A stretch of 64,000 nt of DNA from Phoenix dactylifera. Taxonomy: Eukaryota > Streptophyta > Magnoliopsida > Arecales > Arecaceae. The stretch covers positions 23,879,146-23,943,145 of the forward strand of contig NC_052399.1 of NCBI RefSeq assembly GCF_009389715.1, written 5' to 3'. Below the pieces are notes generated by a model. The model searched no databases, was not told the origin of the DNA, and worked only from the letters and a program-made list of their open reading frames with translations. This document shows positions 35,390 to 47,900 of this stretch, piece after piece. Each line of letters opens with the position of its first letter. Position 1 is the stretch's first letter. The position numbers and the translations under genes were made by a program.

Positions 35390-35547
35390 AATGAAGCGTC
35401 AACTAATGGCGGTTTTCAAGTAATTTATTTTCAACGAGGGACCTCTCGATAAGTTTCCCTGCCATAAGTTCACAACTCATAAGTCGGCTATGCCGCTTTT
35501 ACAAGTCGCGTCAGCGAAACGCGAGGGCTTTCGCCCTGACAGTATAA
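35390..35547 (+). promoter_or_regulatory. Ancestral Rit1 promoter, now separated from its gene
   Basis: Aligns with 174-430 (minus), the promoter of the Rit1 pseudogene. It contains the 19-base block GCGTCAGCGAAACGCGAGG (35508-35526) and the TTTCAACGAGGGACCT block (about 35428-35443). It ends in GTATAA at 35542-35547. Removing the transposon and one TAA copy joins this to 37118 as GTATAAATGCCAG, restoring a TATA box equivalent to the CTATAAATAT of the pseudogene. That TATA is about 70 bp before the Rit1 ATG. Confidence 0.8.
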
Positions 35548-37114
35548 GGCCCTGTTTGGGGGAGCTGTTGGCAGTAGAGCTGTTAGAAGTAGAGCTGTTG
35601 GAAGTAGAGCTGTCTGAAGTAGAGCTGTTATAAAAAGCTGTTTGTTGTTTGGTAACTACATTCGTAAAGTGCTGTGGTACTTTGTTTTGTGTTTGGTAAA
35701 CAAACTGAGAAAGTACTTTTGTATGACAAAATTACCATAAAAGACATTGCATAGTATTATACAACAGAACATAATAAAACATAACATAAATTAATACATA
35801 AATATACGATATAGTATAATATTATTGTAATATAAATAATATTATGTTAATATAGCATAATAGTAATATAATTATTAGAGTAAATTAATATTTGGTAATT
35901 TAACATAATATTAAATTATTTAACATAACATATTAATGTATTATGATATAATGTAATATATATTATATTTATAGTATAATACAATAATAAAAGTATAAAA
36001 TATTATAATTGTTAGTATAAATTAATTTATCATAATATAACATAATATTAAATTATTTAAAATAACATATTAATGTATTATAATGTAATGTAATATAATA
36101 CAATATTTATAGTATAATACAATAATAAAGGTATAAAAAATTATAATTATTATTATAAATTAATTTTCCATAATATAACATAATATTAAATTATTTAAAA
36201 TAACATATTAATGTATTATAATGTAATGTAATATAATATAATATTTATAGTATAATACAATAATAAAAGTTATAAAATATTATAATTATTAGTATAAATT
36301 AATTTTCCATAATATAACATAATATTAAATTATTTAACATAACATATTAATGTATTATGATATAATATAATATGATATTATATTTATAGTATAATAAAAA
36401 TAAAGGTATAAAATATTATAATTATTAGTATAAATTAAATTTTCATAATATAACATAATATTAAATTATTTAACATAGCATATTAATGTATTATGATATA
36501 ATATAATATGATATTATATTTATAGTATCACACAAAAATAAAGGTATAAAATATTATAATTATTAGTATAAAATAATTTTTCATAATAATTTTTCATAAT
36601 TTTTCATAAAATAATTTTCTGCGGTCCAGAGGCTCTTCTTCGTGGTCCACGCTCGAGGAGGACCTCAGCGTGGGCCGCGAGGTTGATGATAAAAAAAAAA
36701 CAATAGATTGATTTTGGAAGGTATGGAAAAGGATTAAAATTTTTTTCTTCTAAAATGTGGTTGAAGAGATGCATACAAAAATTGAAAAGAAAAATACATT
36801 TTCTTACGAAAGGGAGTCTGACGGCTAGGGTTCTTGGCTCTAGCAGATTTTTAGGTTTATAAAGGGACAAACTATGAAATTATGTTATTTTAATATGAGC
36901 ATTTTTGTCAAAAATACAGCTTTCCAAAAAAGCTGAAACAGCTTCCTCCCAAAAGCTCCAAATTAGAGCTTCCTCCCAAAAGCTGTTTTCAGCTTTCCGC
37001 AAAAGCTGAAACAGCTTTTTGAAAAATTTACCAAACACAGTTTTTCATCTAAAAGTACTTTTGGAGGGCCAGAAAGTGCTTTCTGGCCCTCCAAAAGCTC
37101 CCCCAAACAGGGCC
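35548..37114. mobile_element. Non-autonomous PIF/Harbinger-like element, copy C, inside the Rit1 TATA box
   Basis: A 1567-bp element with clean inverted termini (GGCCCTGTTTGGGGGAGCT and its complement) and TAA duplications at 35545-35547 and 37115-37117. Just inside the left end, a 15-bp unit (GAGCTGTTGGAAGTA variants) is repeated four times (about 35565-35630). The middle is a 137-bp tandem array. A GC-rich island of about 75 bp at 36615-36690, absent from copies A and B, follows it. No transposase is encoded. It lies 73 bp upstream of the Rit1 ATG. Confidence 0.93.
35901..36587. repeat. Five AT-rich 137-bp tandem repeats inside copy C
   Basis: The word TAACATAATATTAAATTATTT recurs with small changes at 35901, 36038, 36176, 36315 and 36451, i.e. 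every 136-139 bp. The same unit appears in reverse orientation about once in copy A and twice in copy B. Confidence 0.92.
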
Positions 37115-37186
37115 TAAATGCCAGAAGGAGATGTATTTCACCGGGAGGGGTCCTCTCCGTCTTTCTTTCTTGGAGGCGCGGTGGCG

Positions 37187-40100
37187 ATGGCGGCGGACGA
37201 GAGGCTGAGCATCTACCGTGCGACGAGGATCATAAAGAAGAGGGAGAACTCCCGCCTCTACAATGCTCTCCGCTCCATCTACGAGGATTCCATCTTTGTC
37301 GCCGAGATCGCCGGGCTTTGGCCGGACCTACCCCTTCTCGCCAACCTCCGTTGCGGCCTCTGGTACACTCCCCGATTCGAAGCCACCTGCTACTTTAAGT
37401 CCACCGATGGCCACACCAACAACTGGTCCTTCAACACCTCGCGACTCAACCTCCATGTGGCCCACCTCGCCGGTAATTCGATCTGCCGCCCCTTCATTTT
37501 TTTCCAAGAAATAGCGGAATTCGTGGTTATTTTTGTATTCTAGATGGATTTCTTGGAAATCTAGGTGTTCTTGTGTCTTCGATTGGATTGTGATGGTTTT
37601 CTTTTCGAATCTTGGGCTCTTCATAAAAAGAGGGGATCGGAGGGGGGATAAAGGTAGAGGGGGAATGAAGGTAGGTTTTTTCAGTTAGGGCGTCAAAAAT
37701 CTTGTGCAGTTTTTTCGTGAAATTTTGTATGCTAGATGGGGGACCTCAGTTTATTTTCTGGTGATTTTACTGTTTATGATGGGTAGGACAGCGAGGAGGG
37801 TGTATTATAGTGGATTCCACCCGTAGGGGGAAACGGTTTCCGGATAGCATGTCGAAGACAATACCCATATGGACGTGTGTGTTGAACCGAGCAGTCAAGA
37901 ATTATTTGCTGAGAATGCCTGCGGAAAGCCAAAGAGATGGTGAATCGGTGAGTGTAGATTATTGTAAACTGGATTCTTGATTTCATGTTTCTCCATGTTT
38001 TATTTTTTATTTTTAAACTGTTGAAACAGAACTGCACTCAGATTCTCAGAAGCATAATTAGCTCGCTTTTGGCATTCGTTTTAGACTTTATTTTAAGTAA
38101 CTTCCTCATATGGTTTACACAAGCTTATTAGTTTTATATGCTTTTGTGCCTGTTTCATTGTGTATCTAATGTATGATTTATGGTGCGAGTCACTTTGAAT
38201 GCCATTAACATGCAGATCGATTATTTCATGCCTCTACTATACCACTTGAGATGATACGTGTTAATCTTATATTCATTTTTTATAATGTCCCAAATTTTTA
38301 AAGGTCCCCATGAATTGGATGTCTTTTATTATATGTGCTATTCTCCTATTTTTTGAAGGGCTCTCATAAATGAAGTAACTTGAGCATTATCTAATCCTCA
38401 AAACCAAAGTATGCCATCTCGATATTGGACTCTGTACCCGTATCATCCTATTATTGTATTGGTATGCCCGATACAAGCCTGTTTGGCGTACCGAATATTG
38501 ATACACTCTTTGTACTGCAATATCAGTTCGATACTGGTACGGTATGGCACAGCACGATTAGTATATATTGGTATTGACTGGTACGGCAAATTTTGCTTAA
38601 AACATATGAAGATAGTGAAAACTGGTATCAATTTATAAAGAGCAAAAATGTGAAGAAAAAAATGTTGCTCATACGAATTATGAATCTCTGTGAAAATCTG
38701 TCCGATTATAATAATTGTAGTATCTTTTGTATGAAAGCGTACTTTCAAATAATTATTATTATTTTGTAGGAGTCATACTGTTCACCTAATGAAAAGGCCG
38801 ACGTTAGGCTCCTCTCTGATGATTGGGATAACTCTCTGCATCTTCCACTATGGGTCCCAGAGAATGAGAAGGCAGCTATAGAGGGACACATTGAAGAATG
38901 GACCAAACAGTTGGAAGCTTGTGGTGCTGATATTGGTTCTTTTGCATCAATCTTAAGGAAACCCCTGCGCCCCTTGTGGATTTCTCAAAAGACTCTTATA
39001 TGGCTGAATGAAGTTCCTGATTGTAATTCTTGGGACTTCACACCCATCATCCTGGTTTCAGCATCTGCTTCAGATGGAATAGCTCAGCAAAGGTCCATGT
39101 CAGAATTCAGCTGGCATTATATTCCTGGAGCGGGAGATGATGAAGAGAGCTGGGCACGGGGTCTATCACCTAATCTATTTTGGAAGCATGCATTTGAGCT
39201 GATAGATTCTGGTCCTGATCTCTGCAATCAACGAGTTGCTGAAATAGTTGAAAAGGAAAGGGTATATCGGGCACAAAGGGGTGAATACTCACCTCAAGTT
39301 ACTGTCAAGCTGCATCAGAAATTCTTGGCAAAAAATCATTCCAATATTAATGGAGAATCTATTAATTCTTGTCAGTTAATGGGCTCTAAAATTTTCATCA
39401 ATTCCATGAATGCAGCATCTTCTGATGAAAAGCATCCCATCTTTTGGCTTGGCTCAACAAATCTTGTAGTGGCAGCAGCCTTACATGGTATGCTACTACT
39501 TTCCTTGCTTTTTTATCCTGTAGGAAAGTACTTGAATATGCATATATTTCTGATGTTCATTTCTTCAAATTTGTTTAATTTCCTTTGGATTTAAGCCCTG
39601 AGGCTGCAAAGATTCACCTCTATTTTTTGGGGGGATGAGGCTGTATGGTTAGCATTTGAGCCAGTTCAGTACTTTTAGTTCAAAACTGCACGGGCTGAGA
39701 TATGTCACACCGCTGCTTAGCTTGAGTTTGACTTTAAGTTCAGATGAATTTAAATTTGAATATTGTAAAATATACCTACAAATCCTTACATACACAATTG
39801 GACCACCCCCTACCCCCTACCAAAAAGAAAATCCCAACCCCCAGCCAGATGCATGGACACTCAGGCAAGATACAGGCATATGTATTTTTTTCCCAAGCTT
39901 CCTTGGCTCAGGAATATGATATACAGAGGTGGATCAAGCTAATAGGCCCACATCATCATACCTTATCAGTAAAAATGTTTAAGCATCTGCAGCCAAGGAA
40001 AAATCCTCTGCTCGGACATTCTTCAAGGCTTGAAAGTCTAATGAAGAAAAGGGAAAATGCAACATTTAGGCAATGTGCTGTACATGTTTAAAAAAATCTA

Positions 40101-42170
40101 GATAAATAGAATATGGCTTCTGAACTTATCAAATTAAACATTTATTATTATTATTATTTTGATTATGAACCTTAAAAGTTCTGTTTCATATTGAACTGCC
40201 ATTCCCTTGTATACCCTTCTTCTCTCTGTTTTCGTCTTTATATCTAGAACCAGAACTCTGAATGTCGCCTATAATAGCATTGGAGACCACCAGTTACAGC
40301 TCCCAGTTCATCTCCTAGTTCATCTGCATTGTTATTGTGTTGTCCTTTTGAGAGTTGCCACGTTAGATAGAGACTTATAAGAAGAGAGACATGGTATTGC
40401 TGTTTTGACTCTTATAGGGCGGCGGTGGCGGCGGCGGCGGCGGCGGAACAAGCTTATATCTTGCTCTTTTTCCTCTTCTTAGGAGAGCATGAGATATTAT
40501 CAACCATGCATTTACTACTATGCTTAATTATTTGGAGACCACCTTTGTGGTTTTCTCTAACTAGGGAATAAGAATTGAAGAGTGAGATGGGCTGCCAGTC
40601 AGCGGTCCGGCCATGATGCCTTCTTTGGTCAAAGTTTCTCTTTCAGGGATTTCTTTGCTTTGTGTTTTAAGGGTGAAAGGAATCTGTGGGAATGGTATTT
40701 ATGCTGTGCTTCCTCATCACTCTTTGACTGGACCTAAGTAGAATTTGAAGAGTTAAAAAAAAAAAAAGCATTTGGGAAATTGGTGAAGGATCAAGGAAAT
40801 AGTATTTGAGGATTGAACATGCATCGATGTGGACTACTTTTATGTATATTGAAGTGTGAAATCTTGATAACTAATGCTGCAACTTCAGTTACAAAGAAAT
40901 CAAGAAAATCATGATACCATGTTTTTTTGAACTAATGTTTCATTTATGACCAGCCAAATGCAAGCCATGTTTTTTTGAACAACTGAAGTTGTGTGGAAAG
41001 TACTGTTTGTTCTGGGTTATCCCAGGAAAGAAGCATTTTTAGGGTCTTCACCTTCATTCTACTTCTTCTATTAATGCTATATATATGTTTTTCCTTAGGA
41101 TACCAGGCTTATCTTATTTTGGCAATTCATTGTATGCTCTGCTATGCAGTTCCAGATGTGCTTGATGATGTTGACTGTGTGCTGAACTGCGACAGCGAGT
41201 TCAAATCATTTTGCCTTCCATCCGCTGATTCCTACTTGCATCTACCTATAGTGGTAAGTGACAGGAACTAAAGTTCATTATTTTGAAAGGACCTTAATTC
41301 TAATTTGTAATTTTTAACAGTTTAATGTATAGTCAACTTGTTTTCCTTAAAATGATCTTTGACAGACTTCAAAAGAGGATCGGTTTTCCTTGATTAACAA
41401 CCTCCTGTCAGCAGTCGAATTTGCCAAGTTAAGCCTGAGTAGAGCAAGGAAGATGCTAGTTTGTTGTCATAATGGTAGTTTAAAGAACAAGTTGTTGTGA
41501 TTACTGTCCTGCATATTGAGCTGATCAACTGAAAATCCTGTAATTATCTTACTTATATTATGTACTTTGACTGCAGGGGAAGATATTAGCATATGTGTGT
41601 GCCTTGCTATTCTGTCATCCCTATTTGACGAAGGAGGTATGCCAGTTATTTTTGTTTAATACCTGGAATATATATGTTCCATAATTCGTATGTGCTTCAA
41701 GTAATTATATATTATTATATCTGAGTGATATCTTGATATGTTTATAGAAATGGGAACTCTATTTATTTATTTATTTATGATTTTGGGCTGCTTGCATATA
41801 AACAGCTTTTACCATTGTTGATGGCAAGCTGGTTGTTACTACAAGTCATTTAGCTGCATTTACATTTATAAGCACCTATACATTTATTATATGTTTATTT
41901 ATTCTGTACATGTAAACGGAAGGCAAGCCTTGGCGCAACAATAAGGTTTCTCCGCTATGACCTCTACACACATGGGGGCAAGGCTGCGTTTGTCTAACTC
42001 TCTGCATGCCTCACTATGGCGGGAGCCTAATGCACTGGGTCTCTCTTTTTATTGTATTTGTATGCATTGAGTTATTTAGGCTATTCCGTTGGAAGAGTGT
42101 GTGTGTGTGTGTGTCTCTCTCTCTCTCTATGTATATATAAAATCTGTCTATCTATCTATCTATATATGTA

Positions 42171-42226
<56 letters not shown>

Positions 42227-43627
42227 GATTTTATAAAATTATTTATATTCAATTTCTAAGCATTTAACATGCTAAGCAGTTCTTTCGTTTCAATCTTATA
42301 ACATCAGTATAATTAAAAAACTGTTTTAGCAATCATTCTCATATTTTGTAGCATGATTACAATTATTTTTTAAGTAACTTCTAATTTGCATGACTTGTGT
42401 CATTTATAGATCTTGAAGGGGATCAGGGATTAATCCAGGGATGCAAAATTGAAACAGATAGAATTGCATTAAACCCAAAGTTGATCTAACCAAGAAAAGG
42501 TCTTATACAAACCCAAATCCAGACACATGAGTTGGTTGCTGACAGCTTTTGACAGTTTGGATGACTTGGGAATCATGTTCTTGTTTATGATTGGAGGGGT
42601 CTTTGAAGAGAGCAAACTGGTGTGGCTGTTTGAACCTTGTCTTGTTTGTTGTTTTCGTCCCTTAGAGTGACCTGATGTATATCTTGTGGTCTCTTCTTGT
42701 TGCAGTCCCCCACCTCATTGGACTGCAATGCATCTTTTTGAGAAGCCTTCTTTCTGCAGTTCATATAAGAATAATTCAGGTTACAGGAATAACTAGTTTT
42801 GAGATCTCATTTCATGACTTTTGTATGTTCAGGCATTCAGGGCAACCTTTGTTCCTAACACAAGCACATCTGTGGTAGTTTCATGTATTTGTTTCTCACT
42901 TGGGTCAATGAATGTTCAATTGATTGTAGAAATTTCTTTCTTCACATCTGGCAGACATGTATCCATATACCGTGAAGTATGAACAGCACGTAGATAGGCA
43001 TTCTCAGAAACTATTTTTGAATGAAACATTGATATGTCAGGCTGGGATTGCATCTACATATGTGGTTTTATGCACCGCATTTTACAACATTGATATGTCA
43101 GGCTTTAATTTGATATGCATAATATTGAAATGCATAGGTTATTTTCTAGCAAGACCCAGGTGTCATAATATATTCTTTTGGAGCACATCAATACCAGATC
43201 AGTCCAGCATGCGATGTTCTTTTTATATGGAGTTAGTCATCCTTTTGAAGTTCTTTAGTCTTTCTTCAAGATTAATACTTCTGTTCACAAATCTCTGTAC
43301 CTTGTAGTTGATACCTGATGGTGATCTTGTTTACTTCTTTGACATATTAGTGAGTACAACTTTTATTGCAAATAAAACAAAGCTTTTAATTTGTTTAGTC
43401 TTTACAGTTCTTATTTTATTCTTTTCTCCTCAGGCTCTTTTGATGGTGGCAAGTATTTCATGCACACAAATATTACCAAATGGGAGATGAGGAGGCGTTT
43501 GGTACTTATTTGCAAGTATGCAATAAATGCTCGCCCATCTAGAGGGAATCTGAAGCAGGTTTTTGGTTTTCTCAGTCGAAAAAACGAGTCTTTGTTCACT
43601 GCAGTGCCTGCTGTTCGTGGTGCTTAG
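37187..43627 (+). CDS. RIT1: Initiator tRNA 2'-O-ribosyl phosphate transferase (Rit1 family)
   Basis: Rit1 adds a phosphoribosyl group to position 64 of initiator tRNA-Met in fungi and plants, keeping it out of elongation. Coding exons are 37187-37472, 37787-37947, 38770-39487, 41150-41253, 41366-41474, 41577-41636 and 43434-43627. All phases agree, giving 543 aa. Recognisable pieces are IYRATRIIKKRENSRLYNAL, DGHTNNWSFNTSRLNLH, DSTRRGKRFPDSMSKTIPIW and FWLGSTNL. The C-terminal phosphatase-like domain includes YLHLPIV, LVCCHNGEDISICV and NARPSRGNLKQVF. The ATG at 37187 (MAADERLS) is preferred over an upstream in-frame ATG at 37118 that abuts a transposon. Exon 4 has an alternative in-frame acceptor at 41099 that would add 17 hydrophobic residues. 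Intron 6 (1797 bp) carries microsatellites. The coding frame is intact, unlike the copy at the left edge. Confidence 0.93.
42097..42226. repeat. Compound microsatellite in Rit1 intron 6
   Basis: Successive TG, CT, CTAT, TGTA, TG and TA runs within 130 bp. It is intronic and has no coding meaning. Confidence 0.95.
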
Positions 43628-46600
43628 GCATCTGCTATGCCTTCTGTCATATCTTGTAAAGCACTGTCAAGAGAAACTGATTTTGGTCACTTCCTCATTC
43701 ATGGTAAATTTCTTGTCAATGCCACTAGATACACGACCAAACTGGTTATCATGGTTGTACAAACTAATGACATATTTTTGGAGTAATATTTTGAGACATT
43801 TAAGTGCATGTTTGTATATTAGATTTTTTGTTCCGCGTGTATTAAGTTTTTAACCTTATTCTTTCATGTTTTATTATCTTTTGCTGATGTGCCTGAACTT
43901 GTTCTAATTTAATGTCGTGCTGGTTCTTTGAGAAACTATGTGGCTTCAGCTGCTGCATAACTTGTCCACATTATTTCTTCCATGATATATTAGAGTTTTG
44001 CATGCAGGTTTTCATAAGATCGAACTTTGAAGTGCATGAAGCAAGATGTGCCAGCAAATTGAGAGGGTAAGTGCAATCCACAAGTACTTACATGCCATCC
44101 TTTTTAATATGGCTTGGACGTATATCTAGACTAAGCATCTGCTAGGCCCTTACTTTACCCTGTTTTTGCTCCACTTATAAATCAGATCTGGCAAATTAAG
44201 GTAATTGCTAAAACTGGAAGATGCTTATTTCTCTATTGCATAATAATCCAATTTACTTAGGATATCAAGAGACACTACCCATGATACCAGCATAACCTCC
44301 ATCTTGCAAGAAGAGGTGAACGTGCCGATCTTCTTGGCAAGAACTGTTTTTTGCCACCTATACTTGAATCTGGAGGATCATTTCGGCAACAATCCACTAC
44401 TTAGGACATTGTCCTTTAATGAGGGTGGTTTTAAATTCAATTTGTTGTTATTAGTGGAGGGAGAATCGGGAATCAAGAATGATATAGCCAGTTTTGTTTT
44501 ATGCCCTTATTAAGTAAAATGCATCTGATTGCTCTTATCATCTTATCTTTTAATAATCAAGATTTGGCTTGTACTATTATTAGTCATTCTTGTTGTGATG
44601 TCTAAACTCTAAGCAAGATCGAGGTAGCTTACCACTAGAGGCTACCTGCAATGCACGTGAGAGAGCATCCGCTTTGCCAAACTATTGCTTTTGCAATGAT
44701 GCATCTTTTCCTTCACTTTTCTTTAATTCCATGAAATTTCACATGAGTTGACAACGGAACATCCATGTTGGGCATCTGACAGGTGTTTTGAGATGTTTCA
44801 ATTATATAAGAGTAAATAAATTATGATATAGAAGTTTCAAAGTGCGTAAGTTGAAATGTTCTCATAAAACAAAACTACTATTATAGAAAAGAAATTGCTC
44901 TTACAAAAATTTCAAATTACTTAAGTCCTCTACCTTATTATGTTGAATTTTTAGACGTCTACCATTCAAAGGATATTTCAGGAGGCAAATTCTGAATCCG
45001 AAGATATCAAATTGTTAACATTGCCAAAAAAAAAATACAAGTATATTTTGAAACCATGTCAAAATTATATGGCTTTTGGTGGGAAAATAATCTTTTTAAG
45101 GGAATGTTGTTATGGAACAGCCAAGCAATAGACTCATGACACATACTAGGTTGCTAACTAGATGATCATAAGCTTGGTGCTTTTAACTTTCAAGAAGTTA
45201 CCATGCAAGTGTTTTGAAATACTGAAACTTATGGCATGTCAAGTTTGGTTGTTTGCATACTTGTACATAACCAAAATAAGAAGGCATGTCTGTTTTTCTG
45301 ATCTCTAACAACTGTTTTCAAATTTCTGATTTCTCTGGAGAAATTGATGGAATCAACAATTTGTTTTCCTAGATATCCCATGATTAGAAGAATACAACAT
45401 ATGAGACTTAACATTAACATTGATTTAAATAAGATGCATGGTGTTCTCAGATACCGCTACATTAATTAGAGGGGGAAATAATTTCGTTGATAATACATTA
45501 GCTTCTGCAGATATTGAGGTCCACATGCTTCATTTTAACATAGAAGTAAAAAAGGTATGGTTAATTAAGTTGGTCATGTCTATTAAGTTATATAGGAAAG
45601 TATAGAATCTTATTCAACCTTAGGTATAGTAGTTTTGTGGTTCTTGTTTTGCCATTAGTTCCAATCCAGGGCCTATAACTTCCAAATTTTTAGTAGTTTC
45701 AAGTCTCTTCTCACTGCTTATTAGCAAGTTTACTTTTGGCATGTTCTGTTTATTGACCTTTGCATTCGAAGAAATACCTCATGGGGTGACCTCCAATTTG
45801 CCAAATTATTCCTCTTTATGAATGTTCTATTATGCATTTTGTTTTGGTTCTACCAGGCCTAGTCAGCTAGTCTTAATATATTATCTCTGCCATATCATGG
45901 AAACCTTTCCTCAGTTTTTGGTACTAGCAAATGTATTTGGACATAGAAACAAGAATTTCCCTAAAAGGACGCCCCTAAAAGTAAGGAAGCTATGGGAAAC
46001 ATGATAATACATAAAAGTCTATGCATTTAGATAGCTTTCAAATTGCTTCCTTTGGAGTAAGTGGTAACACAATGGTTTTCATTGTAGAATGGGAATAAGG
46101 ATAAGTATATAAAATTAATAATCTTTTGCCATCTTATACTATTATTCTTCAGCTTTTATTTTTGGTGTTATGCAATCTTTACTTGAAGTTTTCATTTTTT
46201 TTCCCCTTCCTTTCTTGCATCCTTCTCACACTTATTGAATGGGAATGTGCAACTGAATTTCATCTGTTTATCAGCATTGCAGGGTGCTAAATTTCATACG
46301 ATAAAGTTGATGAGTTGTGCCACATGAAAGCACAGTCATCTAGCTGTCCTTGGAGTTGCATTCTCAAATCCATGAATTACTATCTGTTTAGTGCCTCACA
46401 CTTAAGTACCACAGTCTGGTAACATTCAGAACCCTATTTCTTTAATAGAGTGATAAACTGTCGAGCTAGTTGTTCTTTTTCATGCTAGAAAAATGTATTG
46501 TAAGAGATCACTTTGTAAGAAACATCCTCTAGTTCGTTGTTGTTAGTTATGTGAACCTTACCTTTTATAAATCCAGTTTACACAATTCTTCTCATGTGTT

Positions 46601-47061
46601 CTTCTATGGAGTTTGTTGCTATCTTTAGATAAGATAAAATTAAGAAAAGTTGTGCATCTCAGAATACATAAATCAGACCATGATCCTCAAGTACAGTTTG
46701 CATGAAAACTCCTCTTTGATTTCTGAAGTAGATCTTGTACTGCTTTAGCACATTTCTTATGATATCAATACCGTTTCTCATCAATCCTGTATGTTAGTTT
46801 TCAGTTCATTGTTTGTTATTTGGATGTTTACATTTATACAGATCGTTGAACTACCGGTAGCTGATGCATACCAACTATAATTTTTGTATTAAATGCTATT
46901 TTCCCTCAAAACTTCCTGATCAGAAGAAAAATTTAAATAAATGCTTGGAATTCTGTCATCTTCAGAGCTCAGTGTAGGTTTTTGTAACCCAAGTTGTGCT
47001 GCCATTTTTCTTGAACAATACAACTGCACTATGAACAAACAGCTTCATGAATGCATATACT
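43628..47061. other. Rit1 3' flank, no further gene recognised
   Basis: Long AT-rich stretch. At 44009-44069 a segment lies between a TGCAG acceptor and a GTAAGT donor and could be a spliced 3' UTR exon of Rit1, but nothing else supports it. Open frames at 44304-44513 and 45822-46004 lack motifs. Confidence 0.45.
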
Positions 47062-47077
47062 CCGCGCGCGCGCGCGC
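47062..47077. repeat. (CG)n run
   Basis: An uninterrupted CG run of about 7 units in AT-rich DNA. Confidence 0.95.
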
Positions 47078-47480
47078 ATATGTGGGCGCACATATGTTTG
47101 TTTGTTAGGAAAAGATTAGGTATCAAAATACCCAATCAACTTTCATCAAGGCATGAAAGGCAACCTTAGAGATAAGATGCATATGCTCTCTCGAACCACT
47201 CAAAACTGACTTAACTCTCTTGATATATGAATTTTTGTGCTTTCTATAGCCTCCAACTTAGTGCTACTATTCGCTTCCCCATTAACTGCTGAGAGAGTGA
47301 TGTAGCTCTTGGCAGTGTCTATGAAATCCATGACCCTCGAATTTGTCACAAACAAACAGTGGGGTTCATGCGTATCCCTAATTGAAAATAATCTAGAATA
47401 CCCTAGCTAAATGAACTGGTATGCCTAACAAAGACATAGGGATAGTGTTTAGGATCTACAGTGTTTAGGATGTATACATA
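47078..47480. other. Intergenic, no gene seen
   Basis: No supported feature. Confidence 0.45.
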
Positions 47481-47900
47481 TATGTAGGTCGATTACATAT
47501 CCAACAATGATTCTTGGCATACAATGCACCCCATCATATGTATGTACATATGTAGGTATGTAGGCAGGTAGGTACATATGTATGTAGGTACGTATGCATG
47601 TATGTAGGTATGTGGGTATGTATGCATGTACGTAAGTCTGTATGCATGTATGTAGGTATGTGGGTTTGTTGGTATGTAGGTGTGTATGTAGGTAGGCAGG
47701 TGTATAGGCAGGTTGGTACATATGTAGGTAGGTATGCAGGTAGGTATGTGCATATCTACCTACATAGGTATGTACATAGGTAGATGCCTATGTCCGCGGA
47801 TAAATAGATAGAGAGATATTTGTGTGTATGTACGTATGTATGTATATATGTACATATCTATATAGATAAATAGATAGAGAGAAACATACTTGCATGCGTA
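47481..47900. repeat. Large imperfect GTAG/TATG tetranucleotide array
   Basis: About 400 bp of interleaved GTAG, TATG, CATG and GGTA tetramers, decaying at the right into TATG and TAGA runs. Reading frames here give apparent YIHTYLP-type proteins on the minus strand and YVGMWV types on the plus strand. These are repeat artefacts. Confidence 0.92.

Noticed and set aside
44009..44069. Spliced 3' UTR exon of Rit1
   Set aside because: Only splice-site words support it; there is no coding or conservation evidence in the sequence.
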